Below are positions 56,420-64,000 of a stretch of DNA of 64,000 nt, in pieces. The notes below the pieces were generated by a model that searched no databases, was not told the origin of the DNA, and saw only the letters and a list, made by a program, of their open reading frames with translations. How positions within the stretch are numbered: the first letter of the stretch is position 1; the number at the start of each line of letters is the position of its first letter. The stretch is from Mycobacteroides chelonae (GTDB lineage: Bacteria; Actinomycetota; Actinomycetes; Mycobacteriales; Mycobacteriaceae). The stretch covers positions 118,237-182,236 of the forward strand of contig JACHLF010000007.1 in the NCBI GenBank assembly GCA_014204435.1, given 5' to 3'. A program made the translations under genes and the position numbers.

Positions 56420-56433
56420 AACAAGTGCTTGGG
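56420..56433. promoter_or_regulatory. KstR2-like operator candidate (CAAG-TG-CTTG)
   Basis: AACAAGTGCTTGGG fits the published KstR2 pattern AnCAAGnnCTTGnT at every fixed base except the last. It overlaps a second dyad, CTTGAAACAAG, at 56415-56425. It lies between the likely plus-strand transcription start and the ribosome binding site of the aldolase gene, a usual place for a repressor site. Confidence 0.5.
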
Positions 56434-56443
56434 GAAGGTGAAG

Positions 56444-57262
56444 ATGTCGTCCCAAACGCCAGACGGGCAGCCGGGGGTGTTGGCCGCGGACCTGCCCGCT
56501 GTGCCCACCTTCGGGAGCTGTTCGGAGGAACGCCTGCATCGTAAGCAGCGATTGGCCGCCGGCTTTCGAGTGTTAGGGAAACTCGGTCTGACCACCGGCA
56601 TGACAGGGCATATCACGGTTCGCGATCCCGGGGACGCGCACAGTTTCTGGGTGAACCCACTGGGTGTTCCCTTTAGTCAGATGCGGGTCTCAGATCTGGT
56701 GCTTGTCAATCAGGGCGGAGATATCGTCCAGGGTGAAGGGCCGGTCAACGCAGCGGCTTTCGCGATCCACTCCAGAATTCACCTGGCTAACCCTCATTTG
56801 AATGCGGCCTGCCACTCGCACGCGCCATGGGGGCGTGCCTGGTCGGCGACGCAGCGTCTAATTGAGCCTACGAGCCAAGACGCGTGTGCGTTCTTTCGGT
56901 CGCAGGCCATGGTTACCGGATTCGAGGGAGTCGTGCTCGACCTAGAAATCGGCGACGCTATCGGTGCGGCTTTCCAGACTGAGACCGGTTCTGCCAGTGG
57001 GGTCACCGTGGCCGTGCATGAGAACCACGGCCACATCGCCGCCGGCGAGACCGTCGACGAAACTGTGTTCTGGTTTGTTCTGTATGAGCAGATGTGCCAG
57101 TCCCAGATGCGGCTCGAGGCAACGGGAAGACCCTATCTGGTGATAGACGACGAGATCGCCATGCACACCAACCGTCAGACGGGAACTCGCTATGCAGGGT
57201 GGCTCGGATTCCAGGTGCTGTATGCGCAGATAGTCGGTGAGCAACCAGATCTGCTGAATTGA
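56444..57262 (+). CDS. Class II aldolase/adducin family protein
   Basis: Start ATG 56444 after GGGGAAGGTGAAG; the frame reaches back to TTG 56429. The 272-residue protein has the zinc ligands His124 and His126 (ACHSHAPWG) and His195 (HENHGHIAAG), and an NPLG part around residue 71. The family makes reversible aldol cleavage of hydroxy-acids and sugars, or has other lyase/oxygenase roles. It opens the plus operon, so it may act on the product of ring cleavage or of the P450. Confidence 0.82.
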   Translation: MSSQTPDGQPGVLAADLPAVPTFGSCSEERLHRKQRLAAGFRVLGKLGLTTGMTGHITVRDPGDAHSFWVNPLGVPFSQMRVSDLVLVNQGGDIVQGEGPVNAAAFAIHSRIHLANPHLNAACHSHAPWGRAWSATQRLIEPTSQDACAFFRSQAMVTGFEGVVLDLEIGDAIGAAFQTETGSASGVTVAVHENHGHIAAGETVDETVFWFVLYEQMCQSQMRLEATGRPYLVIDDEIAMHTNRQTGTRYAGWLGFQVLYAQIVGEQPDLLN

Positions 57263-57301
57263 CTGAATCGTCGCACCGTCGGCAGCCACAGAGGAGAGCA
57301 T

Positions 57302-58219
57302 GTGAACCTACGCGGTATCGGGTACTTCGGACTCAATGTACCGAACCAGCGCGAATGGGATCTATTCGCGAAGAACATTATTGGACTGAAGCCGGTGGAT
57401 GCTCCGACTACGTCAGACGGGATGTCCTACTTCAAGGCCGATGAACGGGCATGGCGTGTTGCTGTGCGTCAGTCCGATACGGCCGGGGTCGGTTTTGTGG
57501 GATTTGAGGTGCCCGGTGAGTCGGAGTTCTCGGATGCCGTAGCCGAGCTGGACAGGGCAGGCTACGCGGCACGTTTGGCTGATCGCAAGCAGTGTCGGGC
57601 GCGTTTGGTGCAGGCTCTGGCTGTCGTGCAGGGCCCAGGTGGTTTGGATGTGGAGATTTTTTGGGGTCCGCGTAACGATGGCCCGTTCCGCTCACCTGTG
57701 GCAGTGCCTTCGTTCGTCACGGAAGGCGGCTTGGGGCACATGGTGCAATTCGTGCCGGACATGAAGGAGGCAATGCACTTCTATTGTGGCGTGCTCGGGT
57801 TCAAGGTCACTGACTTCCTCCGATTCGGCGGCGGGACTTCATTGCAGTTCTTGCGCTGCACACCAAGACATCACACGATGGCGCTGATGGGTGTCGGGCC
57901 GGTCTCGGGAACACATCATATCGCGTTCGAAGTCCCCGACGTCGATACGGTGGGGCGTGCATTGGACCGTGCCCAACGTGGCGGTCACGAGATTACCGCC
58001 ACGTTGGGCCGCCATCAGAATGACCGCATGCTGTCCTTCTACATGCGTAGCCCTGCAGGATTCGAGGTTGAGATCGGATGCGATCCCCAGGTCATCGACG
58101 ATAACACCTGGGTAGCTAAGGAGTTCGCAGGAGCTGATCTGTGGGGCCACGACGGTTTGACTAAGGACGCAATGGAAAAAGCGGTCAAGGAGACGGATTC
58201 ACTTGGAGCGCAACGGTGA
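57302..58219 (+). CDS. Type I extradiol ring-cleavage dioxygenase (BphC/HsaC-like)
   Basis: A two-domain 305-residue VOC protein. The C-terminal domain has the iron ligands His146 (GLGHMVQF), His205 or His206 (GTHHIAFEV) and Glu257 (FEVEIG), plus the catalytic His190/191 (RHHTMAL), His238 and Tyr247. These match BphC numbering closely. The extradiol signature GRHQNDRMLSFYMRSPAGFEVE fits apart from one Ser. It should open a catechol ring at the meta position with O2. It follows the aldolase by 39 bases and overlaps the next gene. Confidence 0.87.
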   Translation: MNLRGIGYFGLNVPNQREWDLFAKNIIGLKPVDAPTTSDGMSYFKADERAWRVAVRQSDTAGVGFVGFEVPGESEFSDAVAELDRAGYAARLADRKQCRARLVQALAVVQGPGGLDVEIFWGPRNDGPFRSPVAVPSFVTEGGLGHMVQFVPDMKEAMHFYCGVLGFKVTDFLRFGGGTSLQFLRCTPRHHTMALMGVGPVSGTHHIAFEVPDVDTVGRALDRAQRGGHEITATLGRHQNDRMLSFYMRSPAGFEVEIGCDPQVIDDNTWVAKEFAGADLWGHDGLTKDAMEKAVKETDSLGAQR

Positions 58220-59145
58220 GGCCTCGTACCGTGCTAAGCCACGTGGGTGCGCCGCCTGGGATAGTAGCCGCACTGCCGTCAGTGAATATCGTCCCGATTC
58301 CTGCGACGGGGCAGATCCCGGAAGGCGTGCATGGTGAGGTTCTTCTGACGCTAATGCGGGGCGCTCCCAACCTTTCTGATGCACTGAGCCGCGGTGTGAA
58401 GTGGATCCACACGGTTGGGACCGGAGTAGATGGATTTCCTCTGGACTTGGTTGGAGACAGGCTACTGACGTGCAGCCGCGGAGCCAACGCGACACCGATT
58501 GCCGAGTGGGTTATGGCGTCGATTTTGACTTTGGAGAAGCGTCTGCCTGATATGTGGATCGAGAGTCCTCCCGACCGCTGGGGAGGCCCGACGCTCGGCC
58601 AGGTGGAAGGAAAGACGATAGCGATACTTGGATTCGGAAGCATCGGAACTGCCGTAGCGAAAAGGGCTTTGGCCTTCGGCGCGAATGTGCGGGCAATGCG
58701 CCGTACTAATACGCGCAGTCCGCTTCCTGGAGTTGAAATGGTAAACGATACAAGGGATCTCGTAAACGGTGCTGACCACGTCGTGATCGCGATACCCGCT
58801 ACTGGGATGACCGACGGGATCATCGACGATGAATTCCTCGGCTCCATGCCGCAGGGCTCTCATCTCATCAACGTGGCGCGGGCAAGCCTGGTACGTGAGG
58901 AGGCCCTGCGCATGGCGTTGGACACCGGGCATCTGCGCTGTGCGTCTATCGATGTTTCTCCTGTGGAGCCGCTCCCGGCGGGGCACTGGTTCTATTCGCA
59001 TCCACGTGTCCGGTTCAGCCCGCACGTTTCGTGGAATGGGGACAACGTGTGGCAGTCGATTGAGGCATCGTTCATTGAGAACTTCAACTTCTGGACCGCC
59101 GATCAACAGTTGCGCAATGTTGTTGACCTTGCGCACGGGTACTGA
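58216..59145 (+). CDS. D-isomer-specific 2-hydroxyacid dehydrogenase
   Basis: A 309-residue NAD(P)-binding enzyme. AILGFGSIGTAVAKRALAFGANVRAMRR is the Rossmann motif; the catalytic Arg is in INVARASLVREE, Glu/Asp in the next strand (SIDVSPVEPLPAG), and the His in FSPHVSWNGDN. It reduces a 2-keto acid or oxidises a 2-hydroxy acid. Within this operon it could handle the 2-oxo acid formed after meta-cleavage and aldol splitting. GTG start overlaps the dioxygenase stop by four bases. Confidence 0.85.
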   Translation: MRPRTVLSHVGAPPGIVAALPSVNIVPIPATGQIPEGVHGEVLLTLMRGAPNLSDALSRGVKWIHTVGTGVDGFPLDLVGDRLLTCSRGANATPIAEWVMASILTLEKRLPDMWIESPPDRWGGPTLGQVEGKTIAILGFGSIGTAVAKRALAFGANVRAMRRTNTRSPLPGVEMVNDTRDLVNGADHVVIAIPATGMTDGIIDDEFLGSMPQGSHLINVARASLVREEALRMALDTGHLRCASIDVSPVEPLPAGHWFYSHPRVRFSPHVSWNGDNVWQSIEASFIENFNFWTADQQLRNVVDLAHGY

Positions 59146-59162
59146 TTGTGCTGAGGAATCAA

Positions 59163-60359
59163 ATGGCTGGAGCACAACTCTACGACCCCTTCTGGGATGA
59201 AGCGATGCGTGATCCGCGCGACCTTTATGCCGGACTACGCAAACATGATCCCGTTCATTACATCTCGGAATATGACGCCTGGGCGGTAGCGAGCTTTGAG
59301 GCGGTTTGGGCTGTATGCCGCAGCCGTGATTTCACCACCACCAGAGGGATGCCCCCTAACTCGTCGCTTCTTGGCGAGGCGGGCGGAAACGGCAATTTCA
59401 CCGAGGTGCCCTATGGCGAACATATCCTCCGCAGGCGAATACTGTTGCCCGGGTACCGGCCTGACGCGGTGCGCGCCGACGACGCGGTGATTCGGGCGCG
59501 TGCACGAGCCGTGCTGTCGGAAGTTCTTGTCTCGTGTCACGGAACTATGGACGTGTTCGCCGATTATGCCAGTCGGGTCACTGCATATTTCGCCGCCTTG
59601 AAGGCGGGGCTGCCCGAAGGAGACGCTGAGTCGATCCGGCGGGCCAGTTCAGGATTTCTTACTCGCATTTCGGGGCAGAAGGGATCTTCAAAAGAGAATT
59701 ATCGCGCTGCGGCAAAGGTATTCGGGTACTTGACCGAACTTGTGGCGTCGGCGCGCTTGAATCCAGAAGAGGCCAGTGGCGACCTTAAGGTGCTCATCGA
59801 TGCCGAACTTGGAGGCAAGCCGCTCGCTGATGAACAGGTCGTCGGCGATCTGTTCACCATCCTCATCACCGGATCGGAGACGACCGAAATAGCCGTTGCG
59901 GCCACGCTGTACTACTTGGCCGAACATCGCGCGCAGCTGGCGCAAGTGCAGTCCAATCCGGCCTTGATTCCGCTCGCGTTCGCCGAAGCGATCCGCTACG
60001 ACCATCCTACCGACTTGCTGTGTAGGCAGGTGCTCAACGAGACAGAGATTTCGGGGCGTCGATTTAGTCCTGGCCAATCGGTCATATTGCTTTGGGGTTC
60101 GGCATGTCTGGATGAGGCAGAGTTCCCGCGGGCGGATGTCTTTGATATTCATCGCCGATACAAGCGCCACTTGTTGTTTGGCGTAGGTCCTCACCGCTGC
60201 TTGGGCGAGCATGCCGCGGTGAGGATGGGCACGATCATTTTGGAGGAATTCTTTGCAGCCATTGAGGATTACGAGGTCGATTTTGAGAACTGCACTCGAC
60301 GATATGCCGAATTTGTGAAGGGGTATAACGCTGTACCCGTCTCTTACCGGCGGCGGTAG
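59163..60359 (+). CDS. Cytochrome P450
   Basis: Starting at ATG 59163 (GAGGA five bases before) the 398-residue protein is a soluble bacterial P450. The I-helix motif reads ITGSETTE, ExxR is EAIR, and the heme loop FGVGPHRCLGEH places the heme-ligating Cys at residue 346. It needs a ferredoxin and reductase, not encoded here. It probably hydroxylates the ring or side chain of the substrate before degradation. Confidence 0.92.
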   Translation: MAGAQLYDPFWDEAMRDPRDLYAGLRKHDPVHYISEYDAWAVASFEAVWAVCRSRDFTTTRGMPPNSSLLGEAGGNGNFTEVPYGEHILRRRILLPGYRPDAVRADDAVIRARARAVLSEVLVSCHGTMDVFADYASRVTAYFAALKAGLPEGDAESIRRASSGFLTRISGQKGSSKENYRAAAKVFGYLTELVASARLNPEEASGDLKVLIDAELGGKPLADEQVVGDLFTILITGSETTEIAVAATLYYLAEHRAQLAQVQSNPALIPLAFAEAIRYDHPTDLLCRQVLNETEISGRRFSPGQSVILLWGSACLDEAEFPRADVFDIHRRYKRHLLFGVGPHRCLGEHAAVRMGTIILEEFFAAIEDYEVDFENCTRRYAEFVKGYNAVPVSYRRR

Positions 60360-60374
60360 CGGAAAGGGACGAGC

Positions 60375-61547
60375 ATGTCAGATGCATACATCATCGGGGC
60401 TGTGCGCACGCCGGTGGCGAAGCGCGGCGGTGATTTGGCCTCAATACACCCCGCAGATCTTGGCGCGCATGTTATTCGGAGTGTCTTCGATCGTGTAGAT
60501 GTCGACCCCGGCGCGGTTGATGACGTGGTGTTCGGCTGCCTGGATCAGTTGGGCTCACAGTCGAGCAACATCGCCCGCACTTCGTGGCTCGCTGCGGGCC
60601 TTCCAGAAGAGGTCCCTGGGGTGACCGTTGACCGCCAGTGCGGTTCATCTCAACAGGCTGTGCAGTTCGCGGTCCATGCCGTGCTATCAGGCATGGCTGA
60701 TCTCGTCGTCGCAGGAGGTGTTCAGAGCATGAGTACCGTGCCCATCTCGGCCGCTTTTCACGCAGGAAGGTCGGAAGGCTACGGGGAGCCTTTCGTTGAT
60801 TCCATAGGGTGGAAGGATCGCTATGCATCGGGTCTACGTCGGTACCCTGGGGGAATGTCCCAGTTTGCGGCGGCGGACTGGATCGCCGCGAAATGGGGGA
60901 TCTCCCGATATGACATGGAATCGTTTGCGTTCCAGAGCCATCGGCGTGCGGTCAGAGCGATAGACGAGGGAAGGTTTGAGCGGGAGATCGCGCCGATTGG
61001 CGGTGTCGCTGTCGATACCTGTCCCCGACGGGACACCACGATGGACAAGATGGCGACACTGGAAACTCTACCTGGCTGCGAGGCGGTCACGGCTGCTGTC
61101 TCCAGCCAGAACAGTGACGGGGCCGCAGCGGTTCTCGTCGCCAACGATCGCGCGGTGCGAACGCACAATCTGACACCGCGCGCCAGGATTCATCACGTGT
61201 CTTGCCGCGGATCGAGCCCGCTCGACATGCTGACCGCCCCGATACCCGCTACCAAATATGCGCTTCGGAAGATCGGCAAGAGTTTGGATTGCATGGATGT
61301 CGTGGAAGTGAACGAGGCGTTCTCCTCCGTGGTTCTCGCGTGGGCCAAAGAGCTGTGCGCGGATCTGGAGAAGGTAAACATCAACGGTGGTGCTATTGCG
61401 CTTGGGCACCCGCTTGGCGCTACCGGAGCCCGCCTAATGACTACGCTCTTGCATGAACTTGAGCGTAGTGACAAGCAGTTTGGACTCCAGACGATGTGTG
61501 AGGGCGGCGGGCTGGCAAATGTCACTGTTATCGAGCGGATCGGTTAG
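60375..61547 (+). CDS. Acetyl-CoA acyltransferase (thiolase)
   Basis: A 390-residue conventional thiolase: nucleophilic Cys89 (VDRQCGSSQQA), VEVNEAFSSV, His345 in GHPLGATG and Cys375 in MCEGGG. It removes acetyl- or propionyl-CoA in the last beta-oxidation step, like FadA5 or FadA6 of steroid degradation. ATG at 60375 follows GGAAAGGGACGAGC, 15 bases after the P450 stop. It contrasts with the Cys-less thiolase-fold protein on the other operon. Confidence 0.9.
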   Translation: MSDAYIIGAVRTPVAKRGGDLASIHPADLGAHVIRSVFDRVDVDPGAVDDVVFGCLDQLGSQSSNIARTSWLAAGLPEEVPGVTVDRQCGSSQQAVQFAVHAVLSGMADLVVAGGVQSMSTVPISAAFHAGRSEGYGEPFVDSIGWKDRYASGLRRYPGGMSQFAAADWIAAKWGISRYDMESFAFQSHRRAVRAIDEGRFEREIAPIGGVAVDTCPRRDTTMDKMATLETLPGCEAVTAAVSSQNSDGAAAVLVANDRAVRTHNLTPRARIHHVSCRGSSPLDMLTAPIPATKYALRKIGKSLDCMDVVEVNEAFSSVVLAWAKELCADLEKVNINGGAIALGHPLGATGARLMTTLLHELERSDKQFGLQTMCEGGGLANVTVIERIG

Positions 61548-61557
61548 GGAACCACCT

Positions 61558-62478
61558 ATGGCAACGTTTCTCGAGGGCAAGGTCGTGGTTGTTACCGGGG
61601 CGGGCAACGGAATTGGTCGTGCGATCGCGCACGCTTGCGCGGCCGAGGGTGCGAAGGTTGTGGTTAATGACTATGGGGTTTCCCTGGACGGCAGCAATCC
61701 ATCGAGTGAGGTCGCCGATAGCGTGGCGGAGGAGATCTGCCAGCAAGGAGGTGAGGCCGTCGCGGTCGCCGATAGTGTTGCGACGATGGAAGGAGGGGAG
61801 CGCATTGTCAACACGGCCGCTGAGCGTTTCGGTCGGCTGGACGGAGTTGTGTGTGTCGCGGGGATATTGCGAGAACGCATGTTGTTCAATCTTACTGAGG
61901 ACGATTGGGATTCGGTGGTGGCTACCCACTTGAAGGGTACGTTCACGATCTTCCGCGCGGCGTCGCGAATCATGCGAGAGCAAAGATCGGGCAGAATGGT
62001 CGCTTTCACGTCATTCGCACACACCGGTAGCGTCGCGCAAGCGAACTACAGCGCAGCCAAAGGCGGTATCATCTCTTTAGTGCGAAGCGCAGCACTGGGG
62101 ATGCATAAGTATGCCGTAACAGCCAACGCCATTGCGCCTGTAGCGCATACACGCATGTCTGCTGAGATACCCTTCTCAGTGTCCGAAATAGGTACGCCGG
62201 AGGACGTTGCGGCGATGACCATATATCTTCTCTCGGAACGCTCGGCCAGCATCACCGGGCAGGTGTATACGGTGGCCGGTCCGAAGATTGCATTGTGGGG
62301 GCAACCCCGCGAAGTGCGGGCCATGTACAGCTCTGCCGCATGGACACCGGAGACCATCGCTCAATCGCTGCCTGGAACAGTCGGGTATGACCCGATGCCA
62401 ACGTTAACGCGACTCGAGGAGATGGCCACTGCCGCCTCCCTCGTCGAGCGTCCCAATTCCGATGGCTCACAAGGATGA
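61558..62478 (+). CDS. SDR 3-hydroxyacyl-CoA dehydrogenase-like protein
   Basis: Start ATG 61558, ten bases after the thiolase; 306 residues. TGAGNGIGRAIAHACAAEGAKVVVNDYG binds NAD; FTSFAHTGSVAQANYSAAKGG gives Ser and YxxxK. The C-terminal IGTPEDVAAMTIYLLSERSASITGQVYTVAG fits the peroxisomal MFE-2/HSD17B4 branch that oxidises 3-hydroxyacyl-CoA or ring hydroxyls. It overlaps the next gene by 17 bases. Confidence 0.85.
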   Translation: MATFLEGKVVVVTGAGNGIGRAIAHACAAEGAKVVVNDYGVSLDGSNPSSEVADSVAEEICQQGGEAVAVADSVATMEGGERIVNTAAERFGRLDGVVCVAGILRERMLFNLTEDDWDSVVATHLKGTFTIFRAASRIMREQRSGRMVAFTSFAHTGSVAQANYSAAKGGIISLVRSAALGMHKYAVTANAIAPVAHTRMSAEIPFSVSEIGTPEDVAAMTIYLLSERSASITGQVYTVAGPKIALWGQPREVRAMYSSAAWTPETIAQSLPGTVGYDPMPTLTRLEEMATAASLVERPNSDGSQG

Positions 62479-63235
62479 TCGTATGTGCCCGGAGTTAGAG
62501 GTGGCGCTCAGCGATGGCGTGGCGATCGTTCGTTTCACGCGGCAAGACAGGAAAAATGCTTTTACTGCTGAGCAGGTCCGGGCTCTTGGACAGGCACTTG
62601 ATGAACTCGCTCTTAATGATTCGGCGCGAGTGCTAGTGATTACCGGTGAGGGCGGCACATTTAACGTAGGGGGTTTGCGTCCTAACCGACAGCCGACAAT
62701 CCCCAGTAGACCTTGGGAGGTGTCTCGAGCGGCTCACCGATCACAGCTGCGAGCCGCCTGCGAGGTTGTGCGTACCATTTCCCGAATTCCCAAGGTGACA
62801 ATCGCCGCGATCAACGGCGGATGTGCGGGTGCAGGTCTGGCTTTGGCGCTGGCTGCAGACCTTCGATATGCCAGCGCGGGCGCGAAGTTCAACACAGGTT
62901 TTCTCGCGCACGGGAATCCGGGTGAACTGGGCGCAATCTGGCACTCCGTGCGTCTGCTGGGGAGAGCTGCCACTGTCGAATTATTCGCTCTGACCGAAAA
63001 ATTCGATGCAGATCGGGCGCTGGAGCTGGGGCTCGTCAACCGCGTGTTTCCTGACAGCGAATTGCTTACTTCGGTGGGGGAGATCGCTCGCGCCATCGCA
63101 AAGTTTGAGGCTGGGGCACTACGGGCCATGAAGGCCAACTGGATGGACGCACTTTCGGCTTCGTTCGACGAATACCTGGAGCGTGAGACTGAACGATTGC
63201 TGGACCTTCGGTGGTCGACTTCGGATTATCCTTAG
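62462..63235 (+). CDS. Enoyl-CoA hydratase/isomerase (crotonase family), second copy
   Basis: A 257-residue crotonase with oxyanion-hole parts GGTFNVGGLRPNRQ and AAINGGCAGAGLALALAADLRYASAGAKFNTGF, then NPGELGAIWHSVRLLG with a Glu near the second catalytic position. It differs clearly from the crotonase at 52049, so it is not a recent duplicate. The ATG 62462 lies inside the SDR end. Possible jobs: hydration, isomerisation or ring hydrolysis, as with EchA20-type enzymes. Confidence 0.83.
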   Translation: MAHKDDRMCPELEVALSDGVAIVRFTRQDRKNAFTAEQVRALGQALDELALNDSARVLVITGEGGTFNVGGLRPNRQPTIPSRPWEVSRAAHRSQLRAACEVVRTISRIPKVTIAAINGGCAGAGLALALAADLRYASAGAKFNTGFLAHGNPGELGAIWHSVRLLGRAATVELFALTEKFDADRALELGLVNRVFPDSELLTSVGEIARAIAKFEAGALRAMKANWMDALSASFDEYLERETERLLDLRWSTSDYP

Positions 63236-63245
63236 TATGGTGGCG

Positions 63246-63266
63246 GTCAAGCAAACGTTGCGTGAC
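63246..63266. promoter_or_regulatory. 21-bp dyad, likely TetR autoregulatory site
   Basis: The two half-sites GTCAAGCAAA and GTTGCGTGAC surround a central C; eight of ten base pairs are symmetric (GTCAnGCAA...TTGCnTGAC). The site is 26 bases before the TetR gene start, a good size and place for a TetR dimer operator. Confidence 0.6.
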
Positions 63267-63292
63267 GATTGCCGTATCCGGTAAGGAGTCCC

Positions 63293-63901
63293 ATGGGTGG
63301 TCCGAAGGCACGTGAAGTGTCGTCGGCGAGCGCATTTCCTATTCGGCAGGGGAGGCCGCGGAGCGAGAAATCTAGGCTTGCGATACTTGCTGCCACGCTG
63401 GAACTGGTAGAGCAGAAGGGGCTGAGTGCCCTCACTATCGAGGCGGTGGCACAGCGTGCGGGAGTCGGAAAGGCCACCATCTATCGATGGTGGCCTTCAC
63501 GGATTGCGCTAATCGTTGAAGCTATTGAAGTGTTCCCGGAGCTGCAGGTTCCCGATACCGGCAGCCTGGAGACGGACCTTGTCGTGCTTGCATCACAGTT
63601 ACGTGAATTGTTGGTGACCACTCCGCTGGGAAGCATTCTCGGTCATATTGCCAGTGAGCGCGACTCTCTGGACCCGGAGGTCCGGCGCTATGTCCGTGAC
63701 CGCATGCGTGGCACACGCGATGTTGTCGACCGTGCCATTTCTCGTGGTGAGCTACCGCAATCGGTTGATCGTGAGTTGTTTCTCAACATGATCAATGGAC
63801 CGGTGCTGGCCCACGTCTTTTTTGGGCGCACTCCGCCGAGCGATAGCATGATAATTGCGATTGTAAGAGCCGCTATTGCGGGGAGTCGATACCTAGCATA
63901 A
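63293..63901 (+). CDS. TetR-family transcriptional regulator
   Basis: Start ATG 63293 after AAGGAG gives 202 residues. The DNA-binding region is at about 23-70, with the helix-turn-helix LTIEAVAQRAGVGKATIYRWWPSR. The ligand-binding domain is not like KstR2 and shows the AcrR/TetR_C type helices. It is the last gene of the plus operon but has its own dyad upstream, so it likely controls itself and the island. Ligand presumably a CoA thioester or ring intermediate of the pathway (inference). Confidence 0.87.
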   Translation: MGGPKAREVSSASAFPIRQGRPRSEKSRLAILAATLELVEQKGLSALTIEAVAQRAGVGKATIYRWWPSRIALIVEAIEVFPELQVPDTGSLETDLVVLASQLRELLVTTPLGSILGHIASERDSLDPEVRRYVRDRMRGTRDVVDRAISRGELPQSVDRELFLNMINGPVLAHVFFGRTPPSDSMIIAIVRAAIAGSRYLA

Positions 63902-64000
63902 TGAGCCCAGGATGAGGCCGGAGGTCGGTACGCCGGTGCCGGCGGTGACGAGCACGTGCTCGACGTTCGGGACTTGGTTGACCGAGGTTCCGCGCAGTTG
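63893..64000 (-). CDS. Lipid-transfer/thiolase-family protein, C-terminal fragment only
   Basis: Thirty-five codons and a stop run off the right edge on the minus strand. The sequence QLRGTSVNQVPNVEHVLVTAGTGVPTSGLILGSLC is the usual C-terminal end of Ltp-type thiolase-fold proteins (LRG...NQV...LVT.G.GVPTS..ILG). It overlaps the TetR stop by nine bases. It suggests the catabolic island goes on beyond the window. Confidence 0.7.
   Translation of the reverse strand, partial: QLRGTSVNQVPNVEHVLVTAGTGVPTSGLILGSLC

Noticed and set aside
47656..64000. Prophage or transposon carrying the catabolic genes
   Set aside because: No integrase, transposase, phage gene or flanking direct repeat is seen in the window.

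Overview
The window looks like chromosomal DNA of a mycobacterium. The genes, their order and their GC-rich codon use match the well-known mycobacterial stretch that runs from pimB' and fadD15, through aroG, pknL, mptA and lppM, into the division and cell-wall (dcw) cluster and wag31. There is no PE_PGRS-type insertion between pbpB and murE, and no homologue of the membrane protein that sits beside the exoribonuclease gene in M. tuberculosis. Together with the moderate GC content this suggests a rapid grower, perhaps the Mycobacteroides abscessus/chelonae group, but the species cannot be fixed from the sequence alone.

Region 1 (1-24.2 kb) is envelope and housekeeping. It holds a truncated exonuclease/GIY-YIG protein, a RipC-like NlpC/P60 hydrolase, mannosyltransferases for PIM/LM/LAM (pimB', mptC, mptA), the acyl-CoA synthetase fadD15, a PlsC acyltransferase, an ArsA-like ATPase pair, oligoribonuclease-like exoRNase, aroG, the kinase pknL with its DNA-binding substrate, a polyprenyl synthase, a MetF-like reductase, LppM and a GNAT protein. 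Two SAM-methyltransferase genes in this region are broken. Many transcription units here show a TANNNT box 6-8 bases before the start codon, which points to leaderless mRNAs.

Region 2 (24.2-47.3 kb) is the dcw cluster: mraZ (with a 10-bp-period MraZ box), rsmH, ftsL-like, pbpB, murE, murF, mraY, murD, ftsW, murG, murC, ftsQ, ftsZ, pgeF, yggS-like, sepF, yggT-like and wag31. Most genes overlap by a few bases and all are on the + strand. A small minus-strand ArsR/SRPBCC module containing a G10 homopolymer sits between sepF and yggT. The region ends with a two-TM acidic protein and a VanY-like D,D-carboxypeptidase.

Region 3 (47.3-64 kb) is accessory. It starts with a broken acyl-CoA synthetase remnant and then carries a 17-gene catabolic island made of two divergent operons. 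The minus operon (VOC, FadD, Cys-less thiolase-like aldolase plus DUF35 partner, enoyl-CoA hydratase, two acyl-CoA dehydrogenases flanking a double-hotdog MaoC, SDR) looks like a steroid-type side-chain degradation set. The plus operon (class II aldolase, type I extradiol dioxygenase, 2-hydroxyacid dehydrogenase, P450, thiolase, SDR, enoyl-CoA hydratase, TetR) adds ring opening and hydroxylation. A 55-bp divergent promoter region between them carries ACGAT tandem repeats and a CAAG/CTTG palindrome resembling the KstR2 operator. I infer degradation of a cyclic, side-chain-bearing compound (steroid, terpenoid or aromatic); the substrate is unknown.
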